DNA from: Chryseobacterium sp.
Lineage (GTDB): Bacteria; Bacteroidota; Bacteroidia; Flavobacteriales; Weeksellaceae
Reading direction: 5' to 3'
Length of the DNA: 23,139 nucleotides
Assembly: GCA_030146295.1 (NCBI GenBank)
Contig: JASLCD010000008.1
Coordinates: 1-23,139, forward strand
In this document: positions 1 to 8,328 of the stretch, one piece after another
Numbering within the stretch: position 1 is the stretch's first letter
How the letters are laid out: each line of letters begins with the position of its first letter
Program-made: the position numbers and the translations under genes
Notes under the pieces: model-generated
What the model saw: the letters and a program-made list of their open reading frames with translations, nothing else
Databases searched by the model: none
What the model was told of the DNA's origin: nothing

Positions 1-182
1 ACACTCCGATGTGGGAAATTTTCTCACAGATGATCGATGGAAATGAAAAGGAAATCATCTTTTTAGACAACGAAGACAAGATCCTTTTTAATTATATTTT
101 ACCTTCTACCAAGGAAAAACTGGAAGAAGACAGAAAGGAATTTTCAAAACAATTTTCAGAGAAATTAGCTGAATTTAATTAA
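1..182 (+). CDS. C-terminal end of an unidentified protein (partial)
   Basis: An open frame enters from the left edge (first full codon at position 3) and ends at TAA 180-182, giving about 59 residues. The segment is highly charged, with a Lys/Glu-rich, probably helical tail (KEKLEEDRKEF, then SEKLAEFN) and no membrane segment. It lies 8 nt upstream of the M28 peptidase gene on the same strand, so the two are probably co-transcribed. Codon use and the stop position support a real gene. I do not recognise the family, and the missing upstream part would be needed to name it. Confidence 0.6.
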   Translation, partial: TPMWEIFSQMIDGNEKEIIFLDNEDKILFNYILPSTKEKLEEDRKEFSKQFSEKLAEFN

Positions 183-190
183 GCACCGCT

Positions 191-1660
191 ATGAATAAAA
201 ATTATGTTTTTTCTCTGTTAAGCCTTTTCCTGTTTACCATTGGAAATGCTCAGAATTATAAAAAACCTTTGGTTTCTGCCATCAAAGAATCTGATCTTCG
301 TACAGATATGTATCAGCTTGCTGCAGACCAGTTCTGGGGTCGTGAAGCAGGAACGCTGGATGAATTAAAAGTCTCTATGTGGCTTGCTGACAAAGCAAAA
401 GAAGCAGGAATGAAACCTGCGGGAGATAATGGTACTTTTTTCCAGTTTTTTGATATGTACAGACATCAGATTATCCCGCAAAGCAGTCTTAAAATTGGTG
501 ACAACAGCTTGAAACTATGGAAAGACTTCCTGGTTGCAGAACCCGTAAATGCTACTATAGATACCGACATTGTATATGCAGGAAATGCAGAACCTGAAAA
601 TCTTGCCCAATTGAATATCAAAGGGAAAGTTCTTGCAGTAAACGCTTCCGACAAAAATATTTCTAAGGACATGACTCTTTTCGTTAGAAGATATCCTGGA
701 TTTGTAAGGAATAAATATTATGATAAAGCTTATCAGCTGGGAGCTAAAGCCATTATCTTCATTACTGATGACACTTCTGAACAGAGCTGGGTGGAGGTTC
801 TTCCTCAAATGACAAGAGGAAGCTACGGAGTGGAAGGTTTAAGAGAAAAAATCACCAATAATATTCCTGTTTTATGGATCAAAAGAGAAAATGCCGGCTG
901 GGTAAAAAACAATCCTAAATTTTCTCTGAATCTGATCACCGAAACCTACAAATATCCGTCCGTTAATATCATCGGGAAAATAGAGGGTACCGATCCTGTT
1001 CTTAAAAACGAATATGTGTTGCTAAGCGGACACCAGGACCATGACGGGATAAGACATCCTGTAAAAAATGACACCATCTATAACGGTGCCGATGATAATG
1101 CAAGTACCTGTGTGGCGATGCTTGCGATGGCGAGAGCTTATAAAAAGCAGCCGGGAAAAAGAAGCATCCTGTTTGTTTTCCATGGCGCTGAAGAAAGAGG
1201 ATTGCTGGGTTCCAGATGGCATGCAGCCCATCCTGTAGTTCCAAAAGAAAAAATTGCAGCCGTTCTGAACGGTGATATGATCGGAAGAAATGACAATAAT
1301 GAGGCAGCTTTATTGGGAGGAAACGCTCCTCATAAAAATTCTGAAGAACTTGTAAAAATGGCTGAAGACGCCAATAATGAGAGTACAAAATTCAAATATC
1401 TGAAGGATTGGGATTCTCCGAGCCATGCGGAATATTTCTATTTCAGAAGCGATCATCTTCCTTATGCTAAAATCGGTATTCCTGCCATATTCTTTACCAG
1501 TGTACTGCATGATCAGTATCATACTCCACAGGACGAATCTGAGAATATCAATTATAAAAAACTGTATAAAATGACGGAATGGATGTACAGAACATCCTGG
1601 AAAGTTGCTAATGAAACAGAACGCCCAAAAATAATTTCTAATTTTTCGCTTGAAAGATAA
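191..1660 (+). CDS. Secreted M28-family zinc (amino)peptidase
   Basis: A 489-residue exported metallopeptidase. Residues 1-20 form a signal peptide (hydrophobic FSLLSLFLFTIG, cleavage near NAQ). Residues about 100-250 look like a protease-associated (PA)-type insert. The catalytic domain follows, with the co-catalytic two-zinc motifs of family M28 in order: GHQD (H281, D283), GADDN (D301/D302), GAEE (E334/E335), GDMIG (D362) and YHTP (H444). All expected metal ligands and the catalytic Glu are present, so it should be active, releasing N-terminal residues from peptides in the periplasm or outside the cell. Substrate preference cannot be read from sequence. It begins 8 nt after the preceding partial gene and ends just before a strong hairpin terminator. 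Confidence 0.9.
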   Translation: MNKNYVFSLLSLFLFTIGNAQNYKKPLVSAIKESDLRTDMYQLAADQFWGREAGTLDELKVSMWLADKAKEAGMKPAGDNGTFFQFFDMYRHQIIPQSSLKIGDNSLKLWKDFLVAEPVNATIDTDIVYAGNAEPENLAQLNIKGKVLAVNASDKNISKDMTLFVRRYPGFVRNKYYDKAYQLGAKAIIFITDDTSEQSWVEVLPQMTRGSYGVEGLREKITNNIPVLWIKRENAGWVKNNPKFSLNLITETYKYPSVNIIGKIEGTDPVLKNEYVLLSGHQDHDGIRHPVKNDTIYNGADDNASTCVAMLAMARAYKKQPGKRSILFVFHGAEERGLLGSRWHAAHPVVPKEKIAAVLNGDMIGRNDNNEAALLGGNAPHKNSEELVKMAEDANNESTKFKYLKDWDSPSHAEYFYFRSDHLPYAKIGIPAIFFTSVLHDQYHTPQDESENINYKKLYKMTEWMYRTSWKVANETERPKIISNFSLER

Positions 1661-1663
1661 AAT

Positions 1664-1695
1664 AAAAAGCTTCACAAAAATTGTGAAGCTTTTTT
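1664..1695 (+). terminator. Intrinsic terminator after the M28 peptidase gene
   Basis: A 14-bp stem (1664-1677 with 1681-1694) around a three-A loop, with core AAGCTTCACAA / TTGTGAAGCTT, ends in a run of T. It lies 4 nt after the peptidase stop codon. The A-rich 5' side means it could also work for transcription arriving on the minus strand. Confidence 0.85.
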
Positions 1696-1788
1696 CATCA
1701 TTGTATTTTTAAAATATGATTTTGAATCAGTAAAAAGAATTTAGGTTGTAAGGAAATTTAAGATTCAAATCTTAATGGTTTAAAATTA
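1664..1788. repeat. Intergenic cassette, copy A (direct repeat of 2022-2253)
   Basis: Four blocks occur in the same order here and in copy B: the AAGCTTCACAA hairpin with its TTTTTTCATCATTGT tail (1664-1711), AAAATATGATTT (from 1711), an AATTTAG-TTGTAAGGAAA-TTAAG-TTCAAAT block (1738-1770), and CTTAATGGTTTAAAA (1771-1785). This copy is compact. Within it, TAAGATT/AATCTTA (1759-1774) forms a further small hairpin. The nature of the repeat is unknown; the two copies flank the palindromic element. Confidence 0.7.
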
Positions 1789-1800
1789 TTTTTAATTAAT

Positions 1801-2003
1801 TGTACTTCTTTTGTCTTGAAACAAAAGCACCAAAAATTCAAGACTTAGAAACTTCCGTTAAAAATGAAATCTGTTCTCTAAAAGCTCTAAACTCGTGCGG
1901 AAGCAATGTAGGTTGAGAATCATATGTTGTCCCGCACTCAGACAGTAGAGTTTTTTTAACGTTCACAGAATTCAGTTTCTTAACGCTGCAGTTTCTTATG
2001 TCA
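1801..2003. repeat. Large imperfect palindromic intergenic element
   Basis: A non-coding block whose two halves are complementary over about 160 nt. Paired segments from outside inwards are GACTTAGAAACT (1842-1853) with AGTTTCTTATGTC (1990-2002), CGTTAA (1856-1861) with TTAACG (1980-1985), TGAAATCTGT (1865-1874) with ACAGAATTCA (1965-1974, one mismatch), CTCTA (1885-1889) with TAGAG (1946-1950), and GTGCGG (1895-1900) with CCGCAC (1932-1937). The left edge adds two overlapping, mutually exclusive small hairpins: CTTTTGT 1808-1814 with ACAAAAG 1821-1827, and TCTTGAA 1814-1820 with TTCAAGA 1837-1843. From memory, similar sequence starting TGTACTTCTTTTGTCTTGAAAC is dispersed in Chryseobacterium chromosomes; this was not checked. 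A MITE/REP-like mobile repeat or a structured RNA both fit. Confidence 0.65.
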
Positions 2004-2021
2004 TTAGATATTGTAAAAAAC

Positions 2022-2052
2022 AAAAAAGCTTCACAAATTGTGAAGCTTTTTT
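2022..2052. terminator. Bidirectional hairpin, second copy
   Basis: A near-perfect 31-nt palindrome (15-bp arms 2022-2036 and 2038-2052, one central base) with the same AAGCTTCACAA core as the hairpin after the M28 gene. It has A-tracts and T-tracts on the two sides, so it could terminate in either direction. On the minus strand it is the first strong hairpin after ilvA, about 200 nt beyond the ilvA stop, and may end the ilv transcript. Confidence 0.65.
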
Positions 2053-2253
2053 CATCATTGTGTTTTTAGAATCTGTTTTTAAAACGAAATAATTTAATAT
2101 AAAATATGATTTGGAACTATTATAAGGTCAATTTAGATTGTAAGGAAAGTTAAGGTTCAAATGAATTCAAATGAAGCATTGTGCTTAATAACTATTGAAA
2201 GATATTCCTCATCATTATTCTTAAAAGCTTAATCATCCTTAATGGTTTAAAAA
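2022..2253. repeat. Intergenic cassette, copy B (direct repeat of 1664-1788)
   Basis: This copy carries the same four blocks as copy A: the hairpin with its CATCATTGT tail (2022-2069), AAAATATGATTT (from 2101), the AATTTAG-TTGTAAGGAAA block (2130-2162) and CTTAATGGTTTAAAA (2238-2252). Extra sequence separates the blocks, mainly 2070-2100 and 2163-2237. No coding potential is evident. It forms the 3' flank of ilvA. Confidence 0.65.
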
Positions 2254-2255
2254 TT

Positions 2256-3518
2256 TTAAATAAGAAGATTCATCAGTGAGGGGTCATTGTTCAGATAGTT
2301 GACAAAAAAATCATATTGTTTCATCTTATCGATCAAAGGGGTGAAATCTTTGTTGTGTTTCAGAGCTATTCCCACCACTGCAATTCCCTTTTCTTTTGAG
2401 TTTTTCTGGGTGTACTCAAAATAGGTAATGTCATCATCAGGTCCCAGCACATCCATTACAAAAGTTTTCAAGGCTCCCGGACGCTGTGGAAATCTTACCA
2501 GGAAATAATGTTTCAACCCTGCATGCAGCAACGCTTTTTCCTTGATCTCTTCCATTCGGGTAATATCATTATTGCTTCCGCTGATAATGCATACTACATT
2601 TTTACCTTTTATTTCCTTCCCGTACTTTTCCAATGCCGCTACCGAAAGTGCTCCAGCAGGTTCTACAACAATAGCATCTTTATTATACAAAGACAAAATC
2701 GTTTCACAGACAAGTCCTTCATCCACAGTAGCCATATCATACAGAATATTTTTACAGCGTTCGAATGTAATGTCCCCCACCTGCTGCACTGCCGCTCCGT
2801 CTACAAACCGACTGATCTTTTCAAGAAGAACAGGCCTCCCTTTTTCCAGTGCTTTTTTCATACTTGCAGCGGCAGAGGGTTCCACACCAATAATCTTTGT
2901 ATGTGGAGAAAGATACTGAAATACGGAACAGATTCCTGCTGCCAGTCCTCCTCCGCCAATCGGGACAAAAAGATAATCTACAGCACCTTCAGCCTGCTCC
3001 AGAATTTCCAATGCAGTGGTCGCCTGTCCTTCAATAATTGCCGGATCGTCAAAAGGGTGAATAAAAGCGCTGTTATGCTCTTTGCTAAACCTCATCGCAG
3101 CATCTTTGGCTGCATCAAAAGTATCTCCAAACAAAATAACATCTATATATTCTCCACCGAACATTTTCACCTGTTCAAGCTTCTGTCCCGGAGTAGGTAA
3201 AGGCATAAAAATCGTTCCTTTTATCTGCATTGTATGACATGCAAAAGCGACTCCCTGTGCATGGTTTCCGGCACTGGCACAGACCACTCCTTTTGAAAGT
3301 TCTTCCTGTGACATCGTGGCCATCTTATTGTAGGCACCCCTTATTTTATAGGACCTTACCCTTTGCAGGTCTTCTCTTTTAAATCTAATGTTCGCGTCAT
3401 AAATGGCTGACAGATTATTGTTGACAGCCAAGGGTGTTTTTACCACCACATTTTTTAATCGTTCCTCCGCTTTATAGACATTCTCTAAAACAGAGAAACC
3501 TACTTCCTCTTTCATCAT
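2256..3518 (-). CDS. ilvA: Threonine ammonia-lyase (threonine deaminase)
   Basis: A 420-residue PLP enzyme that converts threonine to 2-oxobutanoate and ammonia, the entry step to isoleucine. The PLP-binding lysine is K58 in SYKIRGAYNK. SAGNHAQG (82-89) and the phosphate-binding glycine loop GGGGL (188-192) are present. A C-terminal ACT-like regulatory region starts near residue 336 (HYFLVRFPQRPGAL). One ACT-like module makes this the shorter anabolic form, with feedback control by isoleucine likely. Two adjacent ATG codons open the gene, so the start is uncertain by one codon. It is the last gene of the ilv operon, 11 nt after ilvC. Confidence 0.95.
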   Translation of the reverse strand: MMKEEVGFSVLENVYKAEERLKNVVVKTPLAVNNNLSAIYDANIRFKREDLQRVRSYKIRGAYNKMATMSQEELSKGVVCASAGNHAQGVAFACHTMQIKGTIFMPLPTPGQKLEQVKMFGGEYIDVILFGDTFDAAKDAAMRFSKEHNSAFIHPFDDPAIIEGQATTALEILEQAEGAVDYLFVPIGGGGLAAGICSVFQYLSPHTKIIGVEPSAAASMKKALEKGRPVLLEKISRFVDGAAVQQVGDITFERCKNILYDMATVDEGLVCETILSLYNKDAIVVEPAGALSVAALEKYGKEIKGKNVVCIISGSNNDITRMEEIKEKALLHAGLKHYFLVRFPQRPGALKTFVMDVLGPDDDITYFEYTQKNSKEKGIAVVGIALKHNKDFTPLIDKMKQYDFFVNYLNNDPSLMNLLI

Positions 3519-3529
3519 CCGTTTGATTT

Positions 3530-4576
3530 TTAATTATTTTCAGGTCTCAGACTTCGCACCGTCTTACCGGCCTTCCACATTTCACTTTCTCTTAATTCGG
3601 TAAGCTCTGCTTCTAGTTTTTCACGATAATCCGGTTTGCTGTTACTGTCGATCGAGCGTTGTGCTTCATTTCCTTTCGCGACATTGTCATACAGTTCTTC
3701 AAACAAAGGCGAAGTAGCATCCCTGAAGCGCTTCCACCAATCCAAAGCACCTCTTTGAGCAGTGGTACTGCAGTTGGCATACATCCAGTCCATTCCATTT
3801 TCGGCTACCAATGGCATTAAAGACTGGGTCAATTCTTCAACAGTTTCATTGAAAGCTTCTGAAGGGCTGTGTCCGTTTTTTCTCAATACATCATACTGAG
3901 CAGCAAATATTCCCTGTACAGCTCCCATCAATGTTCCACGTTCGCCCGCAAGGTCACTGTATACTTCTTTTTTAAAGTCGGTTTCAAACAGGTATCCACT
4001 TCCGATGGCAATCCCCAATGCAGTTACTCTTTCTCTGGCTTTTCCTGTTGCATCCTGATACACAGCAAAACTACTGTTCAGACCTCTGTCCTGCAGAAAC
4101 ATTCTTCTCAGTGACGTTCCTGAACCCTTGGGTGCTACCAGAAAAACATCTACATCAGCTGGAGGAACAATTCCTGTTCGTTCGCTGAAAGTAATTCCGA
4201 AGCCATGAGAAAAATACAGTGCTTTTCCTGTAGTAAGATGCTGTTTTACTTTTGGCCAGTATTCAATCTGTGCGGCATCGCTCAGAAGATAACAGATTAT
4301 GGTTCCTTTTTCTAAAGCTTCTTCGATTTCAAATAAAGTTTCTCCCGGTACAAATCCGTCTGCTACCGCTTTATCCCATGATTTGGAGTTCTTTCTCTGT
4401 CCTACAATAACATTGATTCCGTTATCTTTCTGATTCAAAGCCTGTCCCGGACCCTGTACTCCGTATCCGATTACTGCTACAACTTCATTTTTTAATACTT
4501 CCTGCGCTTTTTCCAACGGAAATTCATTTCTCGTTACTACGTTCTCTTCTACTCCTCCAAAATTCAATTTTGCCAT
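3530..4576 (-). CDS. ilvC: Ketol-acid reductoisomerase
   Basis: A 348-residue cytoplasmic enzyme of isoleucine and valine synthesis. It performs the Mg-dependent alkyl migration and NAD(P)H reduction of acetolactate or acetohydroxybutyrate. The N-terminal Rossmann domain has the nucleotide loop GYGVQGPGQA (from residue 37) and a following GQRKNSKSW segment that sets cofactor preference. The all-helical C-terminal domain carries the metal-binding acidic residues (DLAGERGTLMG, then NETVEELTQSLMPLV). The length suits a class I enzyme. It follows ilvN after 46 nt and precedes ilvA by 11 nt in the same operon. Confidence 0.95.
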   Translation of the reverse strand: MAKLNFGGVEENVVTRNEFPLEKAQEVLKNEVVAVIGYGVQGPGQALNQKDNGINVIVGQRKNSKSWDKAVADGFVPGETLFEIEEALEKGTIICYLLSDAAQIEYWPKVKQHLTTGKALYFSHGFGITFSERTGIVPPADVDVFLVAPKGSGTSLRRMFLQDRGLNSSFAVYQDATGKARERVTALGIAIGSGYLFETDFKKEVYSDLAGERGTLMGAVQGIFAAQYDVLRKNGHSPSEAFNETVEELTQSLMPLVAENGMDWMYANCSTTAQRGALDWWKRFRDATSPLFEELYDNVAKGNEAQRSIDSNSKPDYREKLEAELTELRESEMWKAGKTVRSLRPENN

Positions 4577-4622
4577 TTTTTTGATTTTATTTATTATTGA
4601 TTATGATGTTTACTTTTTGTGC

Positions 4623-4904
4623 TTAGCTGGCATATTCTATTGCCGTCAGATAGGGAGTTCTGTGATAATGTACTTCCAGAACGTCTATCTGTTTTTCCAT
4701 TTGTCTGCTGATCTTCTGAACAGAATCTTCCGTTTCCCTGATCACAATGACAAACTTTTTTACTTTTTCTATTTCCGAAGGACCTACATTGAAGGTCACC
4801 ATAGAAATTCTTCTTCTTGAAAAAATAGCATTGATACGGCCGATCAATCCTAAATAGTCTTCTGTATACGCTGTAATGGTATATTCCTTATGATCTGTTT
4901 TCAT
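4623..4904 (-). CDS. ilvN: Acetolactate synthase small (regulatory) subunit, short ACT-only form
   Basis: A 93-residue subunit made of little more than one ACT domain: EYTITAYTEDYLGLIGRINA contains the ligand-binding turn, followed by the RRRISMVTFNVGPSE strand. It should bind the large subunit encoded next to it, raise its activity and confer feedback inhibition by valine or another branched-chain amino acid. It lacks the extra C-terminal domain of longer IlvH-type subunits and is close in length to enterobacterial IlvN. It starts 10 nt after ilvB. The gene symbol is by role; ilvH is used for the longer relatives. Confidence 0.9.
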   Translation of the reverse strand: MKTDHKEYTITAYTEDYLGLIGRINAIFSRRRISMVTFNVGPSEIEKVKKFVIVIRETEDSVQKISRQMEKQIDVLEVHYHRTPYLTAIEYAS

Positions 4905-4914
4905 CTTTTTATTT

Positions 4915-6639
4915 TTATTGTTTATTGTTTAATACGATCTCCGAAACACTTTTCCCCTGGGGAATCATCGGAAATACATTGTGTTTTTTTCCTGTCATGA
5001 CCTCAAGAAGAAAAGCTCCTTTGTAATCAAGCATTTCCCGGATGGCCCATTTCAAATCTTCTCTTTCAGAGACTCTGTTTCCAGGAATATTATATCCTTT
5101 TGCGACCTGAACAAAGTCAGGACTCTGGATATCTACCGAAGAATATCTTTCTTCATGGAACAGTTCCTGCCACTGCCTTACCATCCCCAGATAGCAATTA
5201 TTAAGAATTAAAATTTTCACCTCCGGATGATACTGCATAATGGTTCCCAATTCCTGAATATTCATCTGGGCACCTCCGTCTCCCATTACGGCAACAACAG
5301 GGCGGCCTGCCGATGCATATGAAGCACCTATGGCAGCCGGAAGACAGAAACCCATGGTTCCCAATCCTCCACTTGTAATATTGGTACGGGAATGTTTAAA
5401 CTTAGAGTATCTGCATGCTGCCATCTGATGTTGTCCTACATCTGTTACGATAACGGCCTCTCCTGCTGTCATCTCATTCAGATAGCGGATAGCTTCTCCC
5501 ATTGTAATTTCTCCTTCTTCAGGATAAAGTTCTGTGTTGATCAGATTGATGCTTTCTATCTCATGACAGTTCTTAAATCTTTCATGCCATTCCTGATGTA
5601 CTTTTTTTGTCACCCATTTTGTAAGAAAAGGAAGGGTATGTTTACAGTTTCCAAGAACCGGAACATCCACTTTTACATTTTTATTAATTTCTGCTTTATC
5701 AATATCCAGATGAATGATTTTTGCCTGTTTTGCGTACTGATCAAGTCTTCCCGTCACACGGTCATCGAAACGCATTCCAACAGCAATCAAAACATCACAT
5801 TCATTGGTTAATATATTCGGACCATAGTTTCCGTGCATTCCTACCATCCCGACAGCTTGCGGATGATCGGTAGGAATGGCACTCATTCCTAAAACCGTCC
5901 ATGCTACCGGAATTCCTGATTTTTCAGCAAATTCTAAAAACTCTTTTTCGGCTTTTCCCAGCATAATTCCCTGCCCTGCAATGATAAATGGCTTTTCAGC
6001 TTCATTGATCAGCATGGCAGCTTCTTCAATATTTTCAAAACTTGGATCGGGATCCGGCTTATAGCTTCTTAATGAATGACATGGAAGATATCCTCTATAA
6101 TCAACAGACTGCAGCTGGGCATTTTTGGTAACGTCAATCAATACAGGACCTGGACGGCCTGATTTTGCGATATAAAATGCTTTCGCCAGTACTTCAGGAA
6201 GCTCATTGGCGTCGGTCACCTGATAATTCCATTTGGTAACGGGACTTGTAACGTTCATTACATCTATTTCCTGAAAAGCATCGGTACCGAGAAGATGTTC
6301 AAAAACCTGTCCTGTAATACAGACCAAAGGGGTATTATCCAAGAGAGCATCTGCTAATCCTGTTACCAGATTGGTTGCTCCCGGGCCACTGGTTGCCAGT
6401 ACGACACCTACTTCTCCTGATACCCTTGCCAGCCCTTGCGCTGCATGTACTGCAGCCTGCTCATGACGTACCAAAATATGTTTCAATGTTTCCTGATAAT
6501 CATAAAGGGCATCATAAATAGGAATAATAGCTCCTCCCGGATATCCGAAAACGGTTTTTACACCTTCCTGAAGAAATGCTTCAAGAATGATCCGGCTTCC
6601 GGTAAGTTGTATTTCTGTTGATAAATTCGGGTTTTCCAT
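4915..6639 (-). CDS. ilvB: Acetolactate synthase large (catalytic) subunit
   Basis: A 574-residue thiamine-diphosphate enzyme. It condenses pyruvate with pyruvate (toward valine and leucine) or with 2-oxobutanoate (toward isoleucine). The catalytic glutamate is E60 in RHEQAAVHAA. The central domain (about 190-340) binds FAD in relatives. The C-terminal ThDP/Mg motif runs from GDG (453-455) to NN (480-481), the expected spacing. It starts 6 nt after ilvD and its small subunit gene follows directly, so the complex is made from adjacent cistrons. Confidence 0.95.
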   Translation of the reverse strand: MENPNLSTEIQLTGSRIILEAFLQEGVKTVFGYPGGAIIPIYDALYDYQETLKHILVRHEQAAVHAAQGLARVSGEVGVVLATSGPGATNLVTGLADALLDNTPLVCITGQVFEHLLGTDAFQEIDVMNVTSPVTKWNYQVTDANELPEVLAKAFYIAKSGRPGPVLIDVTKNAQLQSVDYRGYLPCHSLRSYKPDPDPSFENIEEAAMLINEAEKPFIIAGQGIMLGKAEKEFLEFAEKSGIPVAWTVLGMSAIPTDHPQAVGMVGMHGNYGPNILTNECDVLIAVGMRFDDRVTGRLDQYAKQAKIIHLDIDKAEINKNVKVDVPVLGNCKHTLPFLTKWVTKKVHQEWHERFKNCHEIESINLINTELYPEEGEITMGEAIRYLNEMTAGEAVIVTDVGQHQMAACRYSKFKHSRTNITSGGLGTMGFCLPAAIGASYASAGRPVVAVMGDGGAQMNIQELGTIMQYHPEVKILILNNCYLGMVRQWQELFHEERYSSVDIQSPDFVQVAKGYNIPGNRVSEREDLKWAIREMLDYKGAFLLEVMTGKKHNVFPMIPQGKSVSEIVLNNKQ

Positions 6640-6645
6640 ATACTT

Positions 6646-8328
6646 TTATTGAGTGATTTCGTCCGTTACACAGCCTTCTGCCGCTGATGATACCGTTAAT
6701 GCATATTTATACAGCAATCCTTTCTGTACTTTAAGAGCTGGTTTTTGCCATCCTTTTTTTCTTCTTTCAATTTCTTCTTCTGAAACTTTGAGCTGGATCG
6801 TATTGTTTACCGCATCAATTTCAATCAGGTCATTATCGTTGACAAATGCTATAAGGCCTCCTTCATGAGCTTCCGGTGTAATATGTCCCACTACAAAACC
6901 ATGGGTTCCTCCACTGAATCTTCCGTCCGTAATCAAAGCAACACTGCTTCCCAAACCTGCACCAATGAGTGCGCTTGTAGGTTTCAGCATTTCCGGCATT
7001 CCGGGGGCTCCTTTCGGTCCTTCGTGACGGATGACGATGACATCACCATGCTGCACGGTTCCATCCTGAATTCCTCTGATCAGATTTTTTTCTCCGTCAA
7101 ATACGCGGGCTTTCCCTACAAAACGTTCCCCTTCCTTTCCGGTAATTTTAGCAACGCTACCTTCTTCAGCAAGATTTCCATATAATATTCTCAGGTGTCC
7201 GGTAGCTTTTACAGGTTCTGACAAAGGCTTTATGATTTTTTGCTGATTAAAATCCAGCTCGGGAACATTTTCTAAATTTTCGGCTAATGTTTTTCCGGTT
7301 ACAGTCAAACAATCACCATGTAATAACCCTTGTTTCAAAAGGTATTTCATTACCGATGGTATTCCTCCATGCTCATACAAGTCCTGCATCAGATACTTTC
7401 CGCTTGGTTTAAGATCTGCCAATACAGGAGTGCAGTCGCTCATCTTTTGAAAATCATCCTGATCCAGAGGTACACCCACGCTTTTTGCCATAGCGATAAA
7501 ATGTAATACAGCATTGGTACTTCCTCCCAAAATAACAATCATACGAAGGGCATTTTCAAAAGCTTTGCGGGTCATGATATCGGAAGGTTTGATATCTTTT
7601 TCCAATAATGTTTTTAAATATTTTCCTGCTTCATAGCACTCCTTTTGCTTTTCTTTACTTAAAGCAGGATTGGAAGAGGAATACGGAAGGCTCATTCCTA
7701 ACGCTTCTATCGCGGAAGCCATTGTATTGGCGGTGTACATCCCTCCGCATGCGCCTGCTCCCGGGCAGGAATTTTTCACAACACCATCAAAATCTTCTTC
7801 CGTGATTTCTCCTGCAATCTTTTTCCCTAAAGCCTCAAAAGCTGAAACGATATTGAGCTGTTCCCCTTTGTAACAACCGGGAGCAATAGTCCCTCCATAC
7901 ACCATGATAGAGGGTCTGTTCAGCCTTCCCATTGCAATAATAGTTCCCGGCATATTTTTGTCGCAGCCCGGTAATGCGATCAGGCCATCATAGTATTGAG
8001 CTCCACAAATCGCTTCAATACTATCAGCAATTACATCACGGCTCACCAGTGAATAGCGCATTCCGTCTGTTCCATTGCTCATTCCGTCACTTACACCGAT
8101 GGTATTAAAAATCAGTCCGGCCAATCCGTGTTCCCATGTTCCTTCTTTTACCATTTTAGCAAGATCGTTGAGATGCATGTTGCAGGTATTACCATCATAC
8201 CCCATACTGGCAATCCCGATCTGGGCCTTGTGCATATCTTCTTCTGTAAAACCTATCCCGTACAACATTGCTTTTGCTGCAGGCTGTTCGCTATTTTGTG
8301 TGAATGTTTTTGAATATTTATTTAACAT
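6646..8328 (-). CDS. ilvD: Dihydroxy-acid dehydratase
   Basis: A 560-residue iron-sulfur enzyme that dehydrates dihydroxy-acids to the 2-oxo-acid precursors of valine and isoleucine. Three cysteines expected to hold the Fe-S cluster are visible: C49 (GNTCNMH), C122 (GCDKNMPG) and C194 (GAGACGG). I chose the ATG at 8326-8328, which gives the usual N-terminus (MLNKYSKTF) and is preceded by AAGGA at good spacing, a clear Shine-Dalgarno by the standard of this genome. The frame stays open upstream to 8451, but that part (FGPKLSRRLF and following) is unlike family N-termini. A 178-nt gap separates it from ilvE, the longest gap in the operon. Confidence 0.93.
   Translation of the reverse strand: MLNKYSKTFTQNSEQPAAKAMLYGIGFTEEDMHKAQIGIASMGYDGNTCNMHLNDLAKMVKEGTWEHGLAGLIFNTIGVSDGMSNGTDGMRYSLVSRDVIADSIEAICGAQYYDGLIALPGCDKNMPGTIIAMGRLNRPSIMVYGGTIAPGCYKGEQLNIVSAFEALGKKIAGEITEEDFDGVVKNSCPGAGACGGMYTANTMASAIEALGMSLPYSSSNPALSKEKQKECYEAGKYLKTLLEKDIKPSDIMTRKAFENALRMIVILGGSTNAVLHFIAMAKSVGVPLDQDDFQKMSDCTPVLADLKPSGKYLMQDLYEHGGIPSVMKYLLKQGLLHGDCLTVTGKTLAENLENVPELDFNQQKIIKPLSEPVKATGHLRILYGNLAEEGSVAKITGKEGERFVGKARVFDGEKNLIRGIQDGTVQHGDVIVIRHEGPKGAPGMPEMLKPTSALIGAGLGSSVALITDGRFSGGTHGFVVGHITPEAHEGGLIAFVNDNDLIEIDAVNNTIQLKVSEEEIERRKKGWQKPALKVQKGLLYKYALTVSSAAEGCVTDEITQ

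Noticed and set aside
1838..2023. A 61-codon open frame on the minus strand within the M28-ilvA intergenic region
   Set aside because: It lies entirely in the palindromic element, has no ribosome site or family signature, and its codons follow the inverted-repeat structure rather than protein constraint.
2508..3200. A 230-codon open frame on the plus strand opposite ilvA
   Set aside because: A shadow of the ilvA coding sequence, with no motif or start signal.
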